Below are positions 1-6,297 of a stretch of 48,542 nt of DNA, in pieces (positions within the stretch are counted from its first letter, which is position 1; the number at the start of each line of letters is the position of its first letter). Under the pieces are notes generated by a model, which saw only the letters and a program-made list of their open reading frames with translations, was not told the origin of the DNA and made no database searches. Source of the DNA: CAVAVT01 sp963592185 (GTDB taxonomy: Bacteria; Bacillota; Negativicutes; Selenomonadales; Selenomonadaceae); NCBI GenBank assembly GCA_963592185.1, contig CAVAVT010000005.1:1-48542 (forward strand), read 5' to 3'. The position numbers were made by a program, and so were the translations under genes.

Positions 1-58
1 TAATAACACAAAATCCTCTAAAAAAAACCATAATTATCTAAATTATTACTTTATCTTA

Positions 59-96
59 AAGAAAAAACCTTGGAGAAATACTCCCCAAGGCTTTTC
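59..96 (-). terminator. Intrinsic terminator hairpin, left copy of a 38-bp direct repeat
   Basis: On the minus strand a CCTTGG/CCAAGG stem with an extension towards GGGGA is followed by a run of T residues (AAAAAA on the plus strand at 62-67). It would end transcription coming from the small minus-strand genes at 148-985. The same 38 bases, with a single C/T difference, recur at 2119-2156. A second inverted repeat (TTTTCAAG at 99-106 and CTTGAAAA at 119-126) lies just upstream of it. Confidence 0.7.
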
Positions 97-147
97 ACTT
101 TTCAAGCTGCTGTAAAATCTTGAAAATACAGGTCAATTAGTAACAAA

Positions 148-334
148 TTAGTGCTTGTTTAACTTATTGGTTACAACATCACTTGATATGATACTAGTTG
201 CCAGAGCTTTCGCACCATCCATGAGAGCGACACAAACTTTACGTATCGTGGAATCTTCCATCTGGAAACTCATTCCCCAGGAGATATCACCGTGTTTTCT
301 GATGGACAATTACATGATAGTCATTTGCTGACAT
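148..334 (-). pseudogene. Broken small gene: YjcQ-like start joined to an unrelated 3' end
   Basis: A clear ribosome binding site (AGGTGA) precedes ATG at 334 and a reading frame beginning MSANDYHVIVHQ, which resembles the start of YjcQ-family phage/plasmid proteins, but it stops after 15 codons at 287. A second frame, open from 309 to a stop at 148, encodes RKHGDISWGMSFQ and about 40 further residues ending in VTNKLNKH. The two frames overlap and differ by one base, so this may be a frameshifted gene or the junction of two gene fragments left by a deletion. The YjcQ resemblance rests on only a dozen residues. Neither part has a function I can name. The segment lies 18 bases downstream of the 44-residue gene and ahead of the terminator at 59-96. 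Confidence 0.45.
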
Positions 335-352
335 ATTTTATCACCTATCTTC

Positions 353-487
353 TTACTCCACAGGAGGCCAGTCTTTAAGATTTTTGCTCTCCTCTTCAAG
401 ACGTTTAATCTCCGCCTCGAGTTCTTCTATTGTCATTTTTTCATTTCGTTCGGCGTTAGGGTATTCTAAATACGAATACACTTTCAT
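353..487 (-). CDS. Small acidic helical protein, 44 aa, unknown function
   Basis: ATG at 487 is preceded at proper distance by GGGAGGA, the best ribosome binding site in this stretch, and the frame runs to TAA at 353. The product starts MKVYSYLEYPNAERNE and continues with a strongly charged Glu/Lys/Arg-rich segment that should form one amphipathic or coiled-coil helix, then ends in a short DWPPVE tail. I recognise no family. Its neighbours are other tiny genes and gene fragments downstream of a MuF remnant, which suggests an accessory or immunity-type role, but that is inference only. A good ribosome binding site followed by an intact short frame argues it is expressed. Confidence 0.55.
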   Translation of the reverse strand: MKVYSYLEYPNAERNEKMTIEELEAEIKRLEEESKNLKDWPPVE

Positions 488-540
488 GTTAATTCCTCCC
501 ATTCAATGCTTTAGACCTCAGCAATTTCATTAAGCACATC

Positions 541-765
541 TTATACAAATTCCAACTTTTCCGCAATCTGGTTTAAAGACATTCCATTGTAAACTTTATC
601 TGACATCAGGTCATCTATATTGGTATAATCCTTGTCTTCGCCTGCGTAGGCCATCGTAAAGCTATGTGCATTCCATGGGCAAAGCACCCCATGATACCCT
701 TTATACTCAAACTCTATATCTTGAGACAACGAAAGAATCCAGCCTCTTAATTCTTGTGCCTCCAT
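541..765 (-). CDS. Small hypothetical protein (74 aa), possible immunity-type protein
   Basis: The frame starts at ATG 765 with AAGGA about a dozen bases upstream and ends with TAA at 541. The 74-residue product is acidic and soluble with no membrane segment. Its recognisable features are an N-terminal ELRGWILSLSQDIEFEYKGY segment, a central CPWNAHSF stretch and a C-terminal helix with the pattern MSLNQIAEKLEF, which looks like a small alpha/beta fold. I cannot assign a Pfam family with certainty. Similar short proteins occur beside polymorphic toxins of Firmicutes, and here it follows a MuF remnant and a DUF6883-like gene on the same strand, so an immunity or antitoxin role is a reasonable but unproven idea. 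The reading frame is intact. Confidence 0.5.
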   Translation of the reverse strand: MEAQELRGWILSLSQDIEFEYKGYHGVLCPWNAHSFTMAYAGEDKDYTNIDDLMSDKVYNGMSLNQIAEKLEFV

Positions 766-808
766 AGTGTATCACGGTTCCTTTCTCTTTCTTCTACTGT
801 TAATTCAG

Positions 809-985
809 CTAATATGCACGGTATAGAATGGACATTATATCTTCTTCTGATATGGTTATTATCTCATCCGCAACTTCGACATCGTAATAAATAAGGGCGT
901 CCGTATCTTTTGCTTCAAAAACTTCTAAAACCGTGGCATCTTCTCCACTTTTTAACCTAACAACATCAAGCTCATTCGCTCTCAT
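809..985 (-). CDS. Small beta-rich protein (58 aa), DUF4926-like
   Basis: The frame is open from 1009, but the ribosome binding site AGGTGA sits just before ATG at 985, so the product begins MRANELDVVRLKSGEDATVL. It is 58 residues, acidic and made mostly of predicted beta strands, with the VVRL...TVLEV pattern typical of small SH3-like or DUF4926-type proteins. The assignment is by eye and weak. The start codon lies 8 bases beyond the stop of the upstream DUF6883-like gene (994-1224), with its ribosome binding site inside that gene's end, so the two are likely translated as a pair. Such pairing fits a toxin-domain fragment followed by its partner. Confidence 0.5.
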   Translation of the reverse strand: MRANELDVVRLKSGEDATVLEVFEAKDTDALIYYDVEVADEIITISEEDIMSILYRAY

Positions 986-993
986 ATTATCAC

Positions 994-1224
994 CTACTTT
1001 TTGGGCCAATCCTTAACATACGCTGAGGTCAATCCCATTTTATCCTCAGCGACAATCCAAGCTGTAAGAACTGTAGCTGTATTGCCGTTAGGCCCTGTGA
1101 TGTCTATAAACACCTTATATCTATAACCATATTGGTCTGATTTGACTTTTATAACCTCATACGTTCCTATATTAGTTCGTATAAACGCTATCAAATCTTC
1201 TACATTAAAACATAAATTTTTCAC
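994..1224 (-). CDS. DUF6883-like small protein or detached domain (76 aa)
   Basis: The 76-residue product carries the pattern YRYKVFIDITGPNGNTATVL, then a conserved W, and ends near TSAYVKDWPKK. This matches the DUF6883 signature (a GPNG segment, a taW segment, then a terminal Tay.) found in Firmicutes next to, or at the C-terminus of, phage-like and polymorphic-toxin proteins. The start is GTG at 1224, and the only Shine-Dalgarno-like bases (AAGG) abut the start codon, which is poor. It begins 5 bases after the stop of the MuF remnant. One reading is that this domain was once made by coupling to, or as part of, the larger MuF protein. Family assignment is moderately sure; function is unknown. 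Confidence 0.5.
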   Translation of the reverse strand: MKNLCFNVEDLIAFIRTNIGTYEVIKVKSDQYGYRYKVFIDITGPNGNTATVLTAWIVAEDKMGLTSAYVKDWPKK

Positions 1225-1229
1225 CTTTA

Positions 1230-1587
1230 TTATACGTGGTTGTTGACAGTTTGTACAAGCTTTTCACTACATCCTTGAACATATTTATTATACCATTGCT
1301 CATACGTCATACCAGCTGGTACTTTATAAGTCTTGCCGTACTCGTCTCTGTCTGCGCGCTCAAGTTCTTCAGCGTCGTCAAAATATGGAGAGGTGCATGA
1401 ACGGGCAACGTGGATGTAATGCAGGTGCATGCGTGCTAATATTCATATCAGCCATTGTGAAATGTTTACTGTCCATTTCACGGCATATCTCAGATGTACG
1501 TTTATCCAGTATTGCCACAATTTCAAACTCTTCAACACCTAAGTTTTTAAAACAATCCTTTTGGGCTGCAGAACTAAAAAAGCCCTC
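1230..1587 (-). pseudogene. 5'-truncated, frameshifted MuF / phage minor head (SPP1 gp7-type) protein remnant
   Basis: Reading the minus strand, one frame (open from 1587) encodes the characteristic C-terminal part of MuF minor head proteins: EIVAILDKRTSEICREMDSK, then HAPALHPRC. A second frame continues it as RSCTSPYFDDAEELERADRD and AGMTYEQWYNKYV before TAA at 1230. Removing one C from the CCC at 1403-1405 joins them into HPRCRSCTSPYFDD, which is how the family normally reads (LDxRTSxxCRxMDGK ... LHPxCR ... YFDD ... MTYxxWxxKY). An in-frame stop lies at 1588-1590 and nothing upstream encodes the rest of a head protein. It is therefore both truncated and frameshifted. MuF domains also carry C-terminal toxins in Firmicute prophages, which fits the small genes that follow. 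Confidence 0.8.
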
Positions 1588-1590
1588 TCA

Positions 1591-1687
1591 GTCATAACTA
1601 AACGCCCGGCCTATCTTATAGATGCATCCATCCTCCGGGCAATTGTGTCAATGCCTGTTTGTGGACCATCATGCCATAAGATGGCAT
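1591..1687. other. Short non-coding stretch with two small inverted repeats
   Basis: No convincing gene lies between the MuF remnant and the terminator of the 78-residue gene. The stretch contains GCCCGG/CCGGGC arms at about 1604-1639 and a perfect ATGCCAT-aag-ATGGCAT inverted repeat at 1670-1686. The latter is followed on the minus strand by no T-run and so is not itself a terminator. I see nothing else here. Confidence 0.4.
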
Positions 1688-1719
1688 AAAAAAAGCACCT
1701 ACCATAAAAGTAAGTGCTT
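1688..1719 (-). terminator. Intrinsic terminator downstream of the 78-aa gene
   Basis: On the minus strand an AAGCAC...GTGCTT stem, with further TAC/GGTA pairing, is followed by seven T residues. It lies 27 bases after the stop at 1746. The bases just before it (1714-1739) resemble those at 151-175, at the end of the broken gene at 148-334. Confidence 0.65.
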
Positions 1720-1745
1720 GCTTAACTTATTTAATTACATATTTC

Positions 1746-1982
1746 TTAACACCATGCAAGTATATCTTTATCTGGAAATATATTTTTCTTAACAAATCGT
1801 CTAATCGCAGAATGCGCATACCCCCCATAAAACGCCGCATCCGGCCCTTCCATTGGTTTTTCTATTCTTATTTCACCATTATCCAAAAAAAGTGTTATAA
1901 CTCCATAATTATTTTTATCCCGTACAAAATATCGATAACTAATTTTCTGTTCATTACGTTGTTCTAAAAGTAGTTGAATCAA
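1746..1982 (-). CDS. Small hypothetical protein (78 aa)
   Basis: The frame begins at TTG 1982, about ten bases after GAGAGGG, and ends at TAA 1746. The product has a hydrophilic N-terminal EQRNEQKISYRYFVRDKNN segment, beta-strand-like ITLFLDNGEIRIEKPMEG, and a C-terminal KKNIFPDKDILAWC tail, consistent with a small soluble alpha/beta protein. I do not recognise a named family. The N-terminus overlaps the end of an upstream fragment (1954-2093) in another frame, so the true start could have been lost or could depend on coupling to that fragment. It ends just before its own terminator at 1688-1719. The setting suggests an accessory, possibly immunity-type, gene. Confidence 0.45.
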   Translation of the reverse strand: MIQLLLEQRNEQKISYRYFVRDKNNYGVITLFLDNGEIRIEKPMEGPDAAFYGGYAHSAIRRFVKKNIFPDKDILAWC

Positions 1983-2093
1983 TGTCCATACACCCTCTCA
2001 ACGCACCTATATAATCAAAGTGTCTTTCTGCATATTCGTGTGCCTTCTCATATGATAAATGAAATCGTTTTTTGACAGCTTTCTCTAAGTACT
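1954..2093 (-). pseudogene. Fragment of an unknown gene (about 45 residues)
   Basis: An open frame from 2093 to TAA at 1954 encodes a coherent peptide (KAVKKRFHLSYEKAHEYAER followed by a short tail) with the look of a real helical protein end. It has no start codon or ribosome binding site of its own and is cut off on its 5' side near the terminator at 2119-2156. It overlaps the 78-residue gene by 29 bases in a different frame. I interpret it as the 3' remainder of a small gene removed by the rearrangement that left the two copies of the 38-bp repeat. No family recognised. Confidence 0.35.
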
Positions 2094-2118
2094 AATGCCT
2101 TGATAAAACAATATCTAT

Positions 2119-2156
2119 AAGAAAAAACCTTGGAGAAATATTCCCCAAGGCTTTTC
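2119..2156 (-). terminator. Intrinsic terminator after the yjfB-like gene, right copy of the 38-bp repeat
   Basis: The hairpin CCTTGG...CCAAGG followed by a minus-strand T-run ends the typA/yjfB transcript, 7 bases beyond the yjfB stop. It is the same 38-bp element as at 59-96 with one mismatch (T2141 against C81), offset by exactly 2,060 bases. Confidence 0.75.
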
Positions 2157-2163
2157 TAATGAG

Positions 2164-2355
2164 TTATGCATACACATCCAGGTTATTTCCGAGATTGGGA
2201 TCTAACGATACTGAAGAAGCAACCTCATCAATAAAATCAACTACACCAGTGGTTTCAGTTGATTTCATTGCCATCTTAAGGACAGCAAGACCTAGATTGT
2301 TGGCAGACTGGGCCTGATGCATATTAACCGACAGTGCGGCAATACTCATATCCAT
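2164..2355 (-). CDS. YjfB family putative motility protein
   Basis: The 63-residue product starts MDMSIAALSVNMHQAQSANN and contains the LAVLKMAMKSTE helix and a C-terminal LDPNLGNNLDVYA. This is the standard pattern of the YjfB_motility family (MDIAALSxxMxQ...VxxxxLKxAMD...hLGxxiDxxv). These are short proteins of unknown biochemical role named for occurrence with flagellar and chemotaxis genes. The frame is open from 2373, but GGGAGG lies inside that extension directly before ATG 2355, so I chose 2355. It sits 68 bases downstream of typA on the same strand and is followed at once by a terminator, so it may be transcribed with typA. The orphan cheB in this window is the only other motility-linked gene. 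Confidence 0.8.
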   Translation of the reverse strand: MDMSIAALSVNMHQAQSANNLGLAVLKMAMKSTETTGVVDFIDEVASSVSLDPNLGNNLDVYA

Positions 2356-2423
2356 ATTAATCCCTCCCAGCACACGCTCATAACTGATTATCGAATGCTT
2401 TTTAGGATTTATTAAGAACTATT

Positions 2424-4241
2424 TTACTTACGGGCATTCTTGCTTGCACGGCCACGGATTGTACGGTCCAAAATAGCCTTTCTAAGACGTACATTCTCTG
2501 GAGTAACCTCAACAAGCTCATCAATGTTAATGTACTCAATTGCCTGCTCAAGGCTGAGGATACGGGGCGGTACAAGACGTACAGCTTCATCAGAGGAAGA
2601 GGTTCTCATGTTGGAAACATTCTTCTTCTTGCAAGGATTGATATCCATGTCAAGCTCTCTGTTGTTTTCGCCGACAATCATACCTTCATATACAGGCTGG
2701 TTCGGGGAAATAAACATTGTTCCACGATCCTGAAGTGTGAAGATACCATATGCTGTGGTCTCGCCCTGCTCAAATGCAACCAGAGAACCACGGGTACGTC
2801 CCGGGATATCTCCCTTGTAAGGTGCATAGCCATGGAATACATGGTTCATGATACCATTACCCTTGGTATTTGTGAGAAGCTCAGAACGGAATCCAATAAG
2901 GCCACGGGCAGGAATCAGGAATTCAAGACGCATATAGCCAGCTTCCTCAGTCATGTTGGAAAGCTCAGCCTTACGGGTTCCAAGGGACTCCATAACAGTA
3001 CCCATGTACTCCTGAGGAACTTCAATTGTAAGATCCTCCATAGGCTCACAGGTCTGGCCGTTGATTTCCTTGTAGATAACCTCTGGCTTTCCTACCTGAA
3101 GCTCATAACCTTCACGGCGCATGGTCTCAATCAGGATGGAAAGGTGAAGCTCACCACGACCGGAAACCTTGAATACATCTGCAGAATCAGTTTCCTCAAC
3201 ACGCAGTGCAACATTGGTCTCAATTTCCTTGAAGAGACGGTCACGAAGGTGACGGGAAGTAACGAACTGACCCTCACGGCCAGCAAACGGGCTGGTATTA
3301 ACACCAAAAGTCATGGAAAGTGTAGGCTCATCAATATCAATTGTAGGCAGAGCCTCAGGATTTTCAGCATCTGCTACGGTATAACCGATGCTTACATCGC
3401 CAAGACCTGTCAAAGCAACGATTTCACCCATGGATGCCTCTGGAACCTCAACTCTGGAAAGACCCTGGTATACAAATACCTTGCCTACCTTTGCACGAGT
3501 CTCATCATCACCATTCATCAGGATTACCTGCTGATTAGGTCTAACGCTGCCACGGATGATACGTCCGATTGCAACCTTACCCACATATTCGTCAGCAGCA
3601 AGAGTAGTTACCATCATCTGGAGAGGACCGTTCTCGTCTCCCTTAGGTGCAGGAATCTCCTTAACAATGGTCTCCATGAGAGGTGTAAGATCCTGATTGT
3701 CATCATCCATCTCATACTTAGCCACACCATCACGTGCTGTAGCATAAATTACAGGGAATTCCAGCTGGTCGTCATCAGCACCAAGATCCATGAACAGCTC
3801 GAGAACCTCATCGTATACATCATTTACACGCTGGTCTGGGCGGTCAATCTTGTTGATAACAACGATAGGCTTCAGACCCTGCTCAAGAGCCTTGCGCAGT
3901 ACATATTTTGTCTGAGGCATAGGACCCTCAAATGCATCAACGAGGAGCAGTACGCCATCAACCATGTTAAGTACACGCTCAACCTCTCCACCGAAATCAG
4001 CATGACCCGGAGTATCAACAATATTGATTTTAATGTCCTTATAAAGAACAGCTGTATTCTTTGAGAGAATTGTGATTCCACGCTCACGCTCAAGGTCGCC
4101 GGAATCCATTACACGCTCTGCTACCTGCTCATTTGAACGAAATACATGGCTCTGGCGAAGCATTGCATCCACAAGGGTGGTTTTACCATGGTCTACATGG
4201 GCGATTATTGCGATGTTCCTCAGTTTCTCGTTTGTACTCAT
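2424..4241 (-). CDS. typA: Translational GTPase TypA/BipA
   Basis: This 605-residue protein has the usual length and architecture of TypA/BipA, a ribosome-associated GTPase of the EF-G class involved in ribosome assembly and stress or cold adaptation. The G motifs are clear: AHVDHGKT near residue 15 (G1), ERGIT (G2), DTPGHADF near residue 76 (G3) and NKIDRP near residue 130 (G4). Domain II, two EF-G-like domains and the TypA-specific C-terminal domain follow (ARGLIGFRSELLTNTKG is diagnostic). The start ATG at 4241 follows a purine-rich AGGAGG at about ten bases. A TTGAAA/TAATAT promoter and a leader hairpin lie upstream. The neighbour downstream is the yjfB-like gene. No anomaly is seen. Confidence 0.98.
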   Translation of the reverse strand: MSTNEKLRNIAIIAHVDHGKTTLVDAMLRQSHVFRSNEQVAERVMDSGDLERERGITILSKNTAVLYKDIKINIVDTPGHADFGGEVERVLNMVDGVLLLVDAFEGPMPQTKYVLRKALEQGLKPIVVINKIDRPDQRVNDVYDEVLELFMDLGADDDQLEFPVIYATARDGVAKYEMDDDNQDLTPLMETIVKEIPAPKGDENGPLQMMVTTLAADEYVGKVAIGRIIRGSVRPNQQVILMNGDDETRAKVGKVFVYQGLSRVEVPEASMGEIVALTGLGDVSIGYTVADAENPEALPTIDIDEPTLSMTFGVNTSPFAGREGQFVTSRHLRDRLFKEIETNVALRVEETDSADVFKVSGRGELHLSILIETMRREGYELQVGKPEVIYKEINGQTCEPMEDLTIEVPQEYMGTVMESLGTRKAELSNMTEEAGYMRLEFLIPARGLIGFRSELLTNTKGNGIMNHVFHGYAPYKGDIPGRTRGSLVAFEQGETTAYGIFTLQDRGTMFISPNQPVYEGMIVGENNRELDMDINPCKKKNVSNMRTSSSDEAVRLVPPRILSLEQAIEYINIDELVEVTPENVRLRKAILDRTIRGRASKNARK

Positions 4242-4290
4242 TGTAAACTAACTGCCTCCTAGTTTTAGCCGGTCATATCCGACAATAAAT

Positions 4291-4312
4291 CAGACATCCG
4301 CATGGATGTCTG
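4291..4312 (-). promoter_or_regulatory. Hairpin in the typA leader
   Basis: A perfect 9-bp stem (CAGACATCC/GGATGTCTG with a four-base loop) sits in the 5' untranslated region about 50 bases before the typA start. It is not followed by a T-run, so it is more likely a structural leader element than a terminator. Function unknown. Confidence 0.4.
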
Positions 4313-4345
4313 TAATAAAATACTTATTTGCTTAACCAATTATTT

Positions 4346-4374
4346 ATATTATCATGATTTATTTGCTATTTCAA
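4346..4374 (-). promoter_or_regulatory. Probable typA promoter
   Basis: On the minus strand TTGAAA (4369-4374) and TAATAT (4346-4351) are separated by 17 bases. This fits a sigma-A type promoter and gives a leader of roughly 100 bases before typA. Confidence 0.55.
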
Positions 4375-4418
4375 TATTTTCCCCATCGTTTTTTGCGATA
4401 AAAAACAGCAATATTCTC

Positions 4419-4449
4419 TTGACTTAGAGTGCACTCCATCTAGTATATA
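4419..4449 (+). promoter_or_regulatory. MerR-type promoter/operator of the MerR gene
   Basis: TTGACT (4419-4424) and TATATA (4444-4449) are 19 bases apart, the stretched spacing characteristic of promoters remodelled by MerR-family activators. The spacer carries the perfect palindrome GAGTGCACTC (4427-4436). It lies 20 bases before the MerR-family start codon, so autoregulation is likely. The cupin gene promoter at 31915-31945 has a closely similar sequence. Confidence 0.65.
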
Positions 4450-4468
4450 TAATATATGGGAGGGATTT

Positions 4469-4840
4469 ATGATGACTATATCAGAGGTTAGCGAAAAATA
4501 CGGAATTTCTCAGGATACACTTAGATATTATGAGCGTGTGGGACTGATACCACATGTTCCCCGCAAGCCAAACGGCATACGAGATTACGATGAGACAAGC
4601 TGTGGCTGGGTTCAGTTTGCTCAATGTATGCGTTCAGCCGGTATTCAGATTGAAGCGCTTATAGAATACGTGAATCTATACCAGCAGGGCGCCCACACCC
4701 ATGATGCCAGAAAGGAAATTCTGATAGAGCAAAGAGAGCGGCTCCTCTCCCGTATGGAGGATATGAAAACCTGTCTTGACCGGCTCAATTACAAAATCAG
4801 CAATTACGAAAAAATAGATAAAAGCTGTCCCCAGACTTAA
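4469..4840 (+). CDS. MerR family transcriptional regulator
   Basis: The 123-residue product opens with the MerR winged-helix signature (ISEVSEKYGISQDTLRYYER, then GLIPHVPRKPNGIRDYDE). A dimerisation coiled coil follows, covering roughly residues 75-115 (KEILIEQRERLLSRMEDMKT). There is no cysteine-rich metal-binding loop, which together with the palindrome in its promoter points to the AdhR/NmlR-like subgroup sensing aldehydes or electrophile stress rather than metals. GGGAGG precedes ATG 4469; ATG 4472 is an alternative. It is transcribed alone, convergent with nothing, and is followed by tmcAL on the same strand after a hairpin at 4872-4907. Probable targets, from operator similarity, are itself and the cupin gene near 31,850. 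Confidence 0.9.
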   Translation: MMTISEVSEKYGISQDTLRYYERVGLIPHVPRKPNGIRDYDETSCGWVQFAQCMRSAGIQIEALIEYVNLYQQGAHTHDARKEILIEQRERLLSRMEDMKTCLDRLNYKISNYEKIDKSCPQT

Positions 4841-4871
4841 AATTCATAAGTATTCTTTCGTTGAATAAATC

Positions 4872-4907
4872 AGCCCTGTTGTGCATAATAGTATGTATAA
4901 CAGGGCT
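4872..4907 (+). terminator. Hairpin between the MerR gene and tmcAL
   Basis: AGCCCTGTT (4872-4880) and AACAGGGCT (4899-4907) form a perfect 9-bp stem with an 18-base loop, followed by AATTTTA on the plus strand. The weak T-run suggests partial termination. It ends 20 bases before the tmcAL start. Confidence 0.45.
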
Positions 4908-4927
4908 AATTTTATGAGGAGCTGAAT

Positions 4928-6244
4928 ATGTCGGTATATGGAATTATTGCGGAATATAACCCCTTTCACAATGGGCATCTGCATCAAATAAATATAATAC
5001 GCAAAAAAGATTCTGATGCAAAAATTATTGCGGTCATGAGCGGACCATTTTCCCAACGTGGAGAACCTGCCATATTAAATAAATGGCAAAGGGCTGAAGC
5101 AGCCGTAAAATCTGGAATCAATCTTGTTTTGGAACTTCCTGTATGCTTTGCCATAAGCAGTGCCCAGGACTTTGCCTGGGGCGGAGTCACCCTTTTAAAA
5201 CGTACTGGCTCCGTAGACAAGCTGTCCTTTGGCGCCGAATGCGATGATGTAGACAAACTTATAAGCATTGCCAATGCCAGCATATACACAGATGAATCCA
5301 GTGCCCAAATGAAAAAGCTTTTAGACACTGGATTACCCTTTGCCCAGGCTCGTACTGAAGCTATCTCTTATTTGTTTTCCAACAAGGATGAGCTTGCCAA
5401 AGCCACAAAAATTTATCCACGCCTAAAAAATTTCACTTTATCTGGCGAGGAACTACAGTCCATTCTCAGATCTCCAAACAATATATTGGCAATAGAATAT
5501 TTAAAAGCTTTGGGAGACTCAAAAATAGAACCTTTTTTGATTCACAGAAATCTCAGCTCCCATGCAGATGAAAATTTCACTGGAAGATATTCCAGCGGAA
5601 GTTCAATCCGAAAACAGATTCTTGGAAACATTGCATCTGGCTCTGCACCATATAGTGCTGTCTTGGCGTCAGCTCTTCCGGATTCCACCAAAAATATATT
5701 GGAGAAGCTATCAGCTGCGGACATTCCACTGACTGATAATTTGTACAGAACTCTGCAATATATTTTAAGGCTTACACCAATCGCAGCCTTGCTAAAAATA
5801 TATGGTATCCGTGAAGGTATCGAAAACCGGCTGAAAAAAACGGCAAATATATCCAAGTCATATGGCGATTTAGTTCGTGAACTGCAAACCAGACGATACC
5901 CTATTGCTTCTGTCCAGCGATTACTTTTGTATATTTTGCTGAATCTCAGAAAAAAAGATATGGAGACGTTTATAGCTGAAGGACCACAATATGCAAGGGT
6001 ACTGGCCTCTGATTCCGCAGGCTTTAAACTTCTCAATCAAATGCGAAAAAAAGGCTGTCTGGAGATTGTTACGAAAACAACACATTTTCTGGATTCTGCA
6101 GAGCTTCAGCATCCAGAGGAACTAAGTTCCATACAGCACATGCTGGCACTTGATATAAAGGCTCAGGAGCTTTGGTCCCTTTGTCTTAATGAGCCTAAAA
6201 CCTTTGGACTGGATTTCTATACCTCACCAATAATCAAGCAATAA
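4928..6244 (+). CDS. tmcAL: tRNA(Met) cytidine acetate ligase TmcAL
   Basis: TmcAL (formerly YlbM) makes N4-acetylcytidine at the wobble position of elongator tRNA-Met using acetate and ATP. The N-terminus has the nucleotidyltransferase-fold signature (VYGIIAEYNPFHNGHLHQI, with HNGH at residues 14-17), followed by MSGPFSQRGEPAILNKW, LVLELP and SFGAECDD, all family-typical. The C-terminal half is the helical, tRNA-binding region. At 438 residues it is a little longer than the usual 380-420. GAGGAG precedes ATG 4928. It is read towards ftsY, from which it is separated by a shared bidirectional terminator, and may be co-transcribed with the MerR-family gene despite the weak hairpin between them. 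Confidence 0.95.
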   Translation: MSVYGIIAEYNPFHNGHLHQINIIRKKDSDAKIIAVMSGPFSQRGEPAILNKWQRAEAAVKSGINLVLELPVCFAISSAQDFAWGGVTLLKRTGSVDKLSFGAECDDVDKLISIANASIYTDESSAQMKKLLDTGLPFAQARTEAISYLFSNKDELAKATKIYPRLKNFTLSGEELQSILRSPNNILAIEYLKALGDSKIEPFLIHRNLSSHADENFTGRYSSGSSIRKQILGNIASGSAPYSAVLASALPDSTKNILEKLSAADIPLTDNLYRTLQYILRLTPIAALLKIYGIREGIENRLKKTANISKSYGDLVRELQTRRYPIASVQRLLLYILLNLRKKDMETFIAEGPQYARVLASDSAGFKLLNQMRKKGCLEIVTKTTHFLDSAELQHPEELSSIQHMLALDIKAQELWSLCLNEPKTFGLDFYTSPIIKQ

Positions 6245-6247
6245 AAA

Positions 6248-6297
6248 ATGGCTATGGCACGCTCCCATCGGAGTTATGTCATAGCCATATTTTTTAT
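6248..6297. terminator. Bidirectional terminator between convergent tmcAL and ftsY
   Basis: ATGGCTATG and CATAGCCAT arms with T-runs on both strands (AAAAAA before, ATTTTTTATT after) form a symmetrical terminator. It overlaps the last codon of ftsY. Confidence 0.8.

Noticed and set aside
1385..1597. Plus-strand 70-residue frame over the MuF remnant
   Set aside because: The minus-strand reading matches MuF motifs; the plus frame is a shadow.
2832..4064. 410-residue plus-strand reading frame opposite typA
   Set aside because: It lies entirely within the typA gene on the other strand, has no ribosome binding site and no domain; it is a codon-composition shadow.
4928..6036. Minus-strand frames over tmcAL (such as 4984-5328 and 5542-6036)
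   Set aside because: They lie within tmcAL, which has full family motifs, and show no domain of their own.
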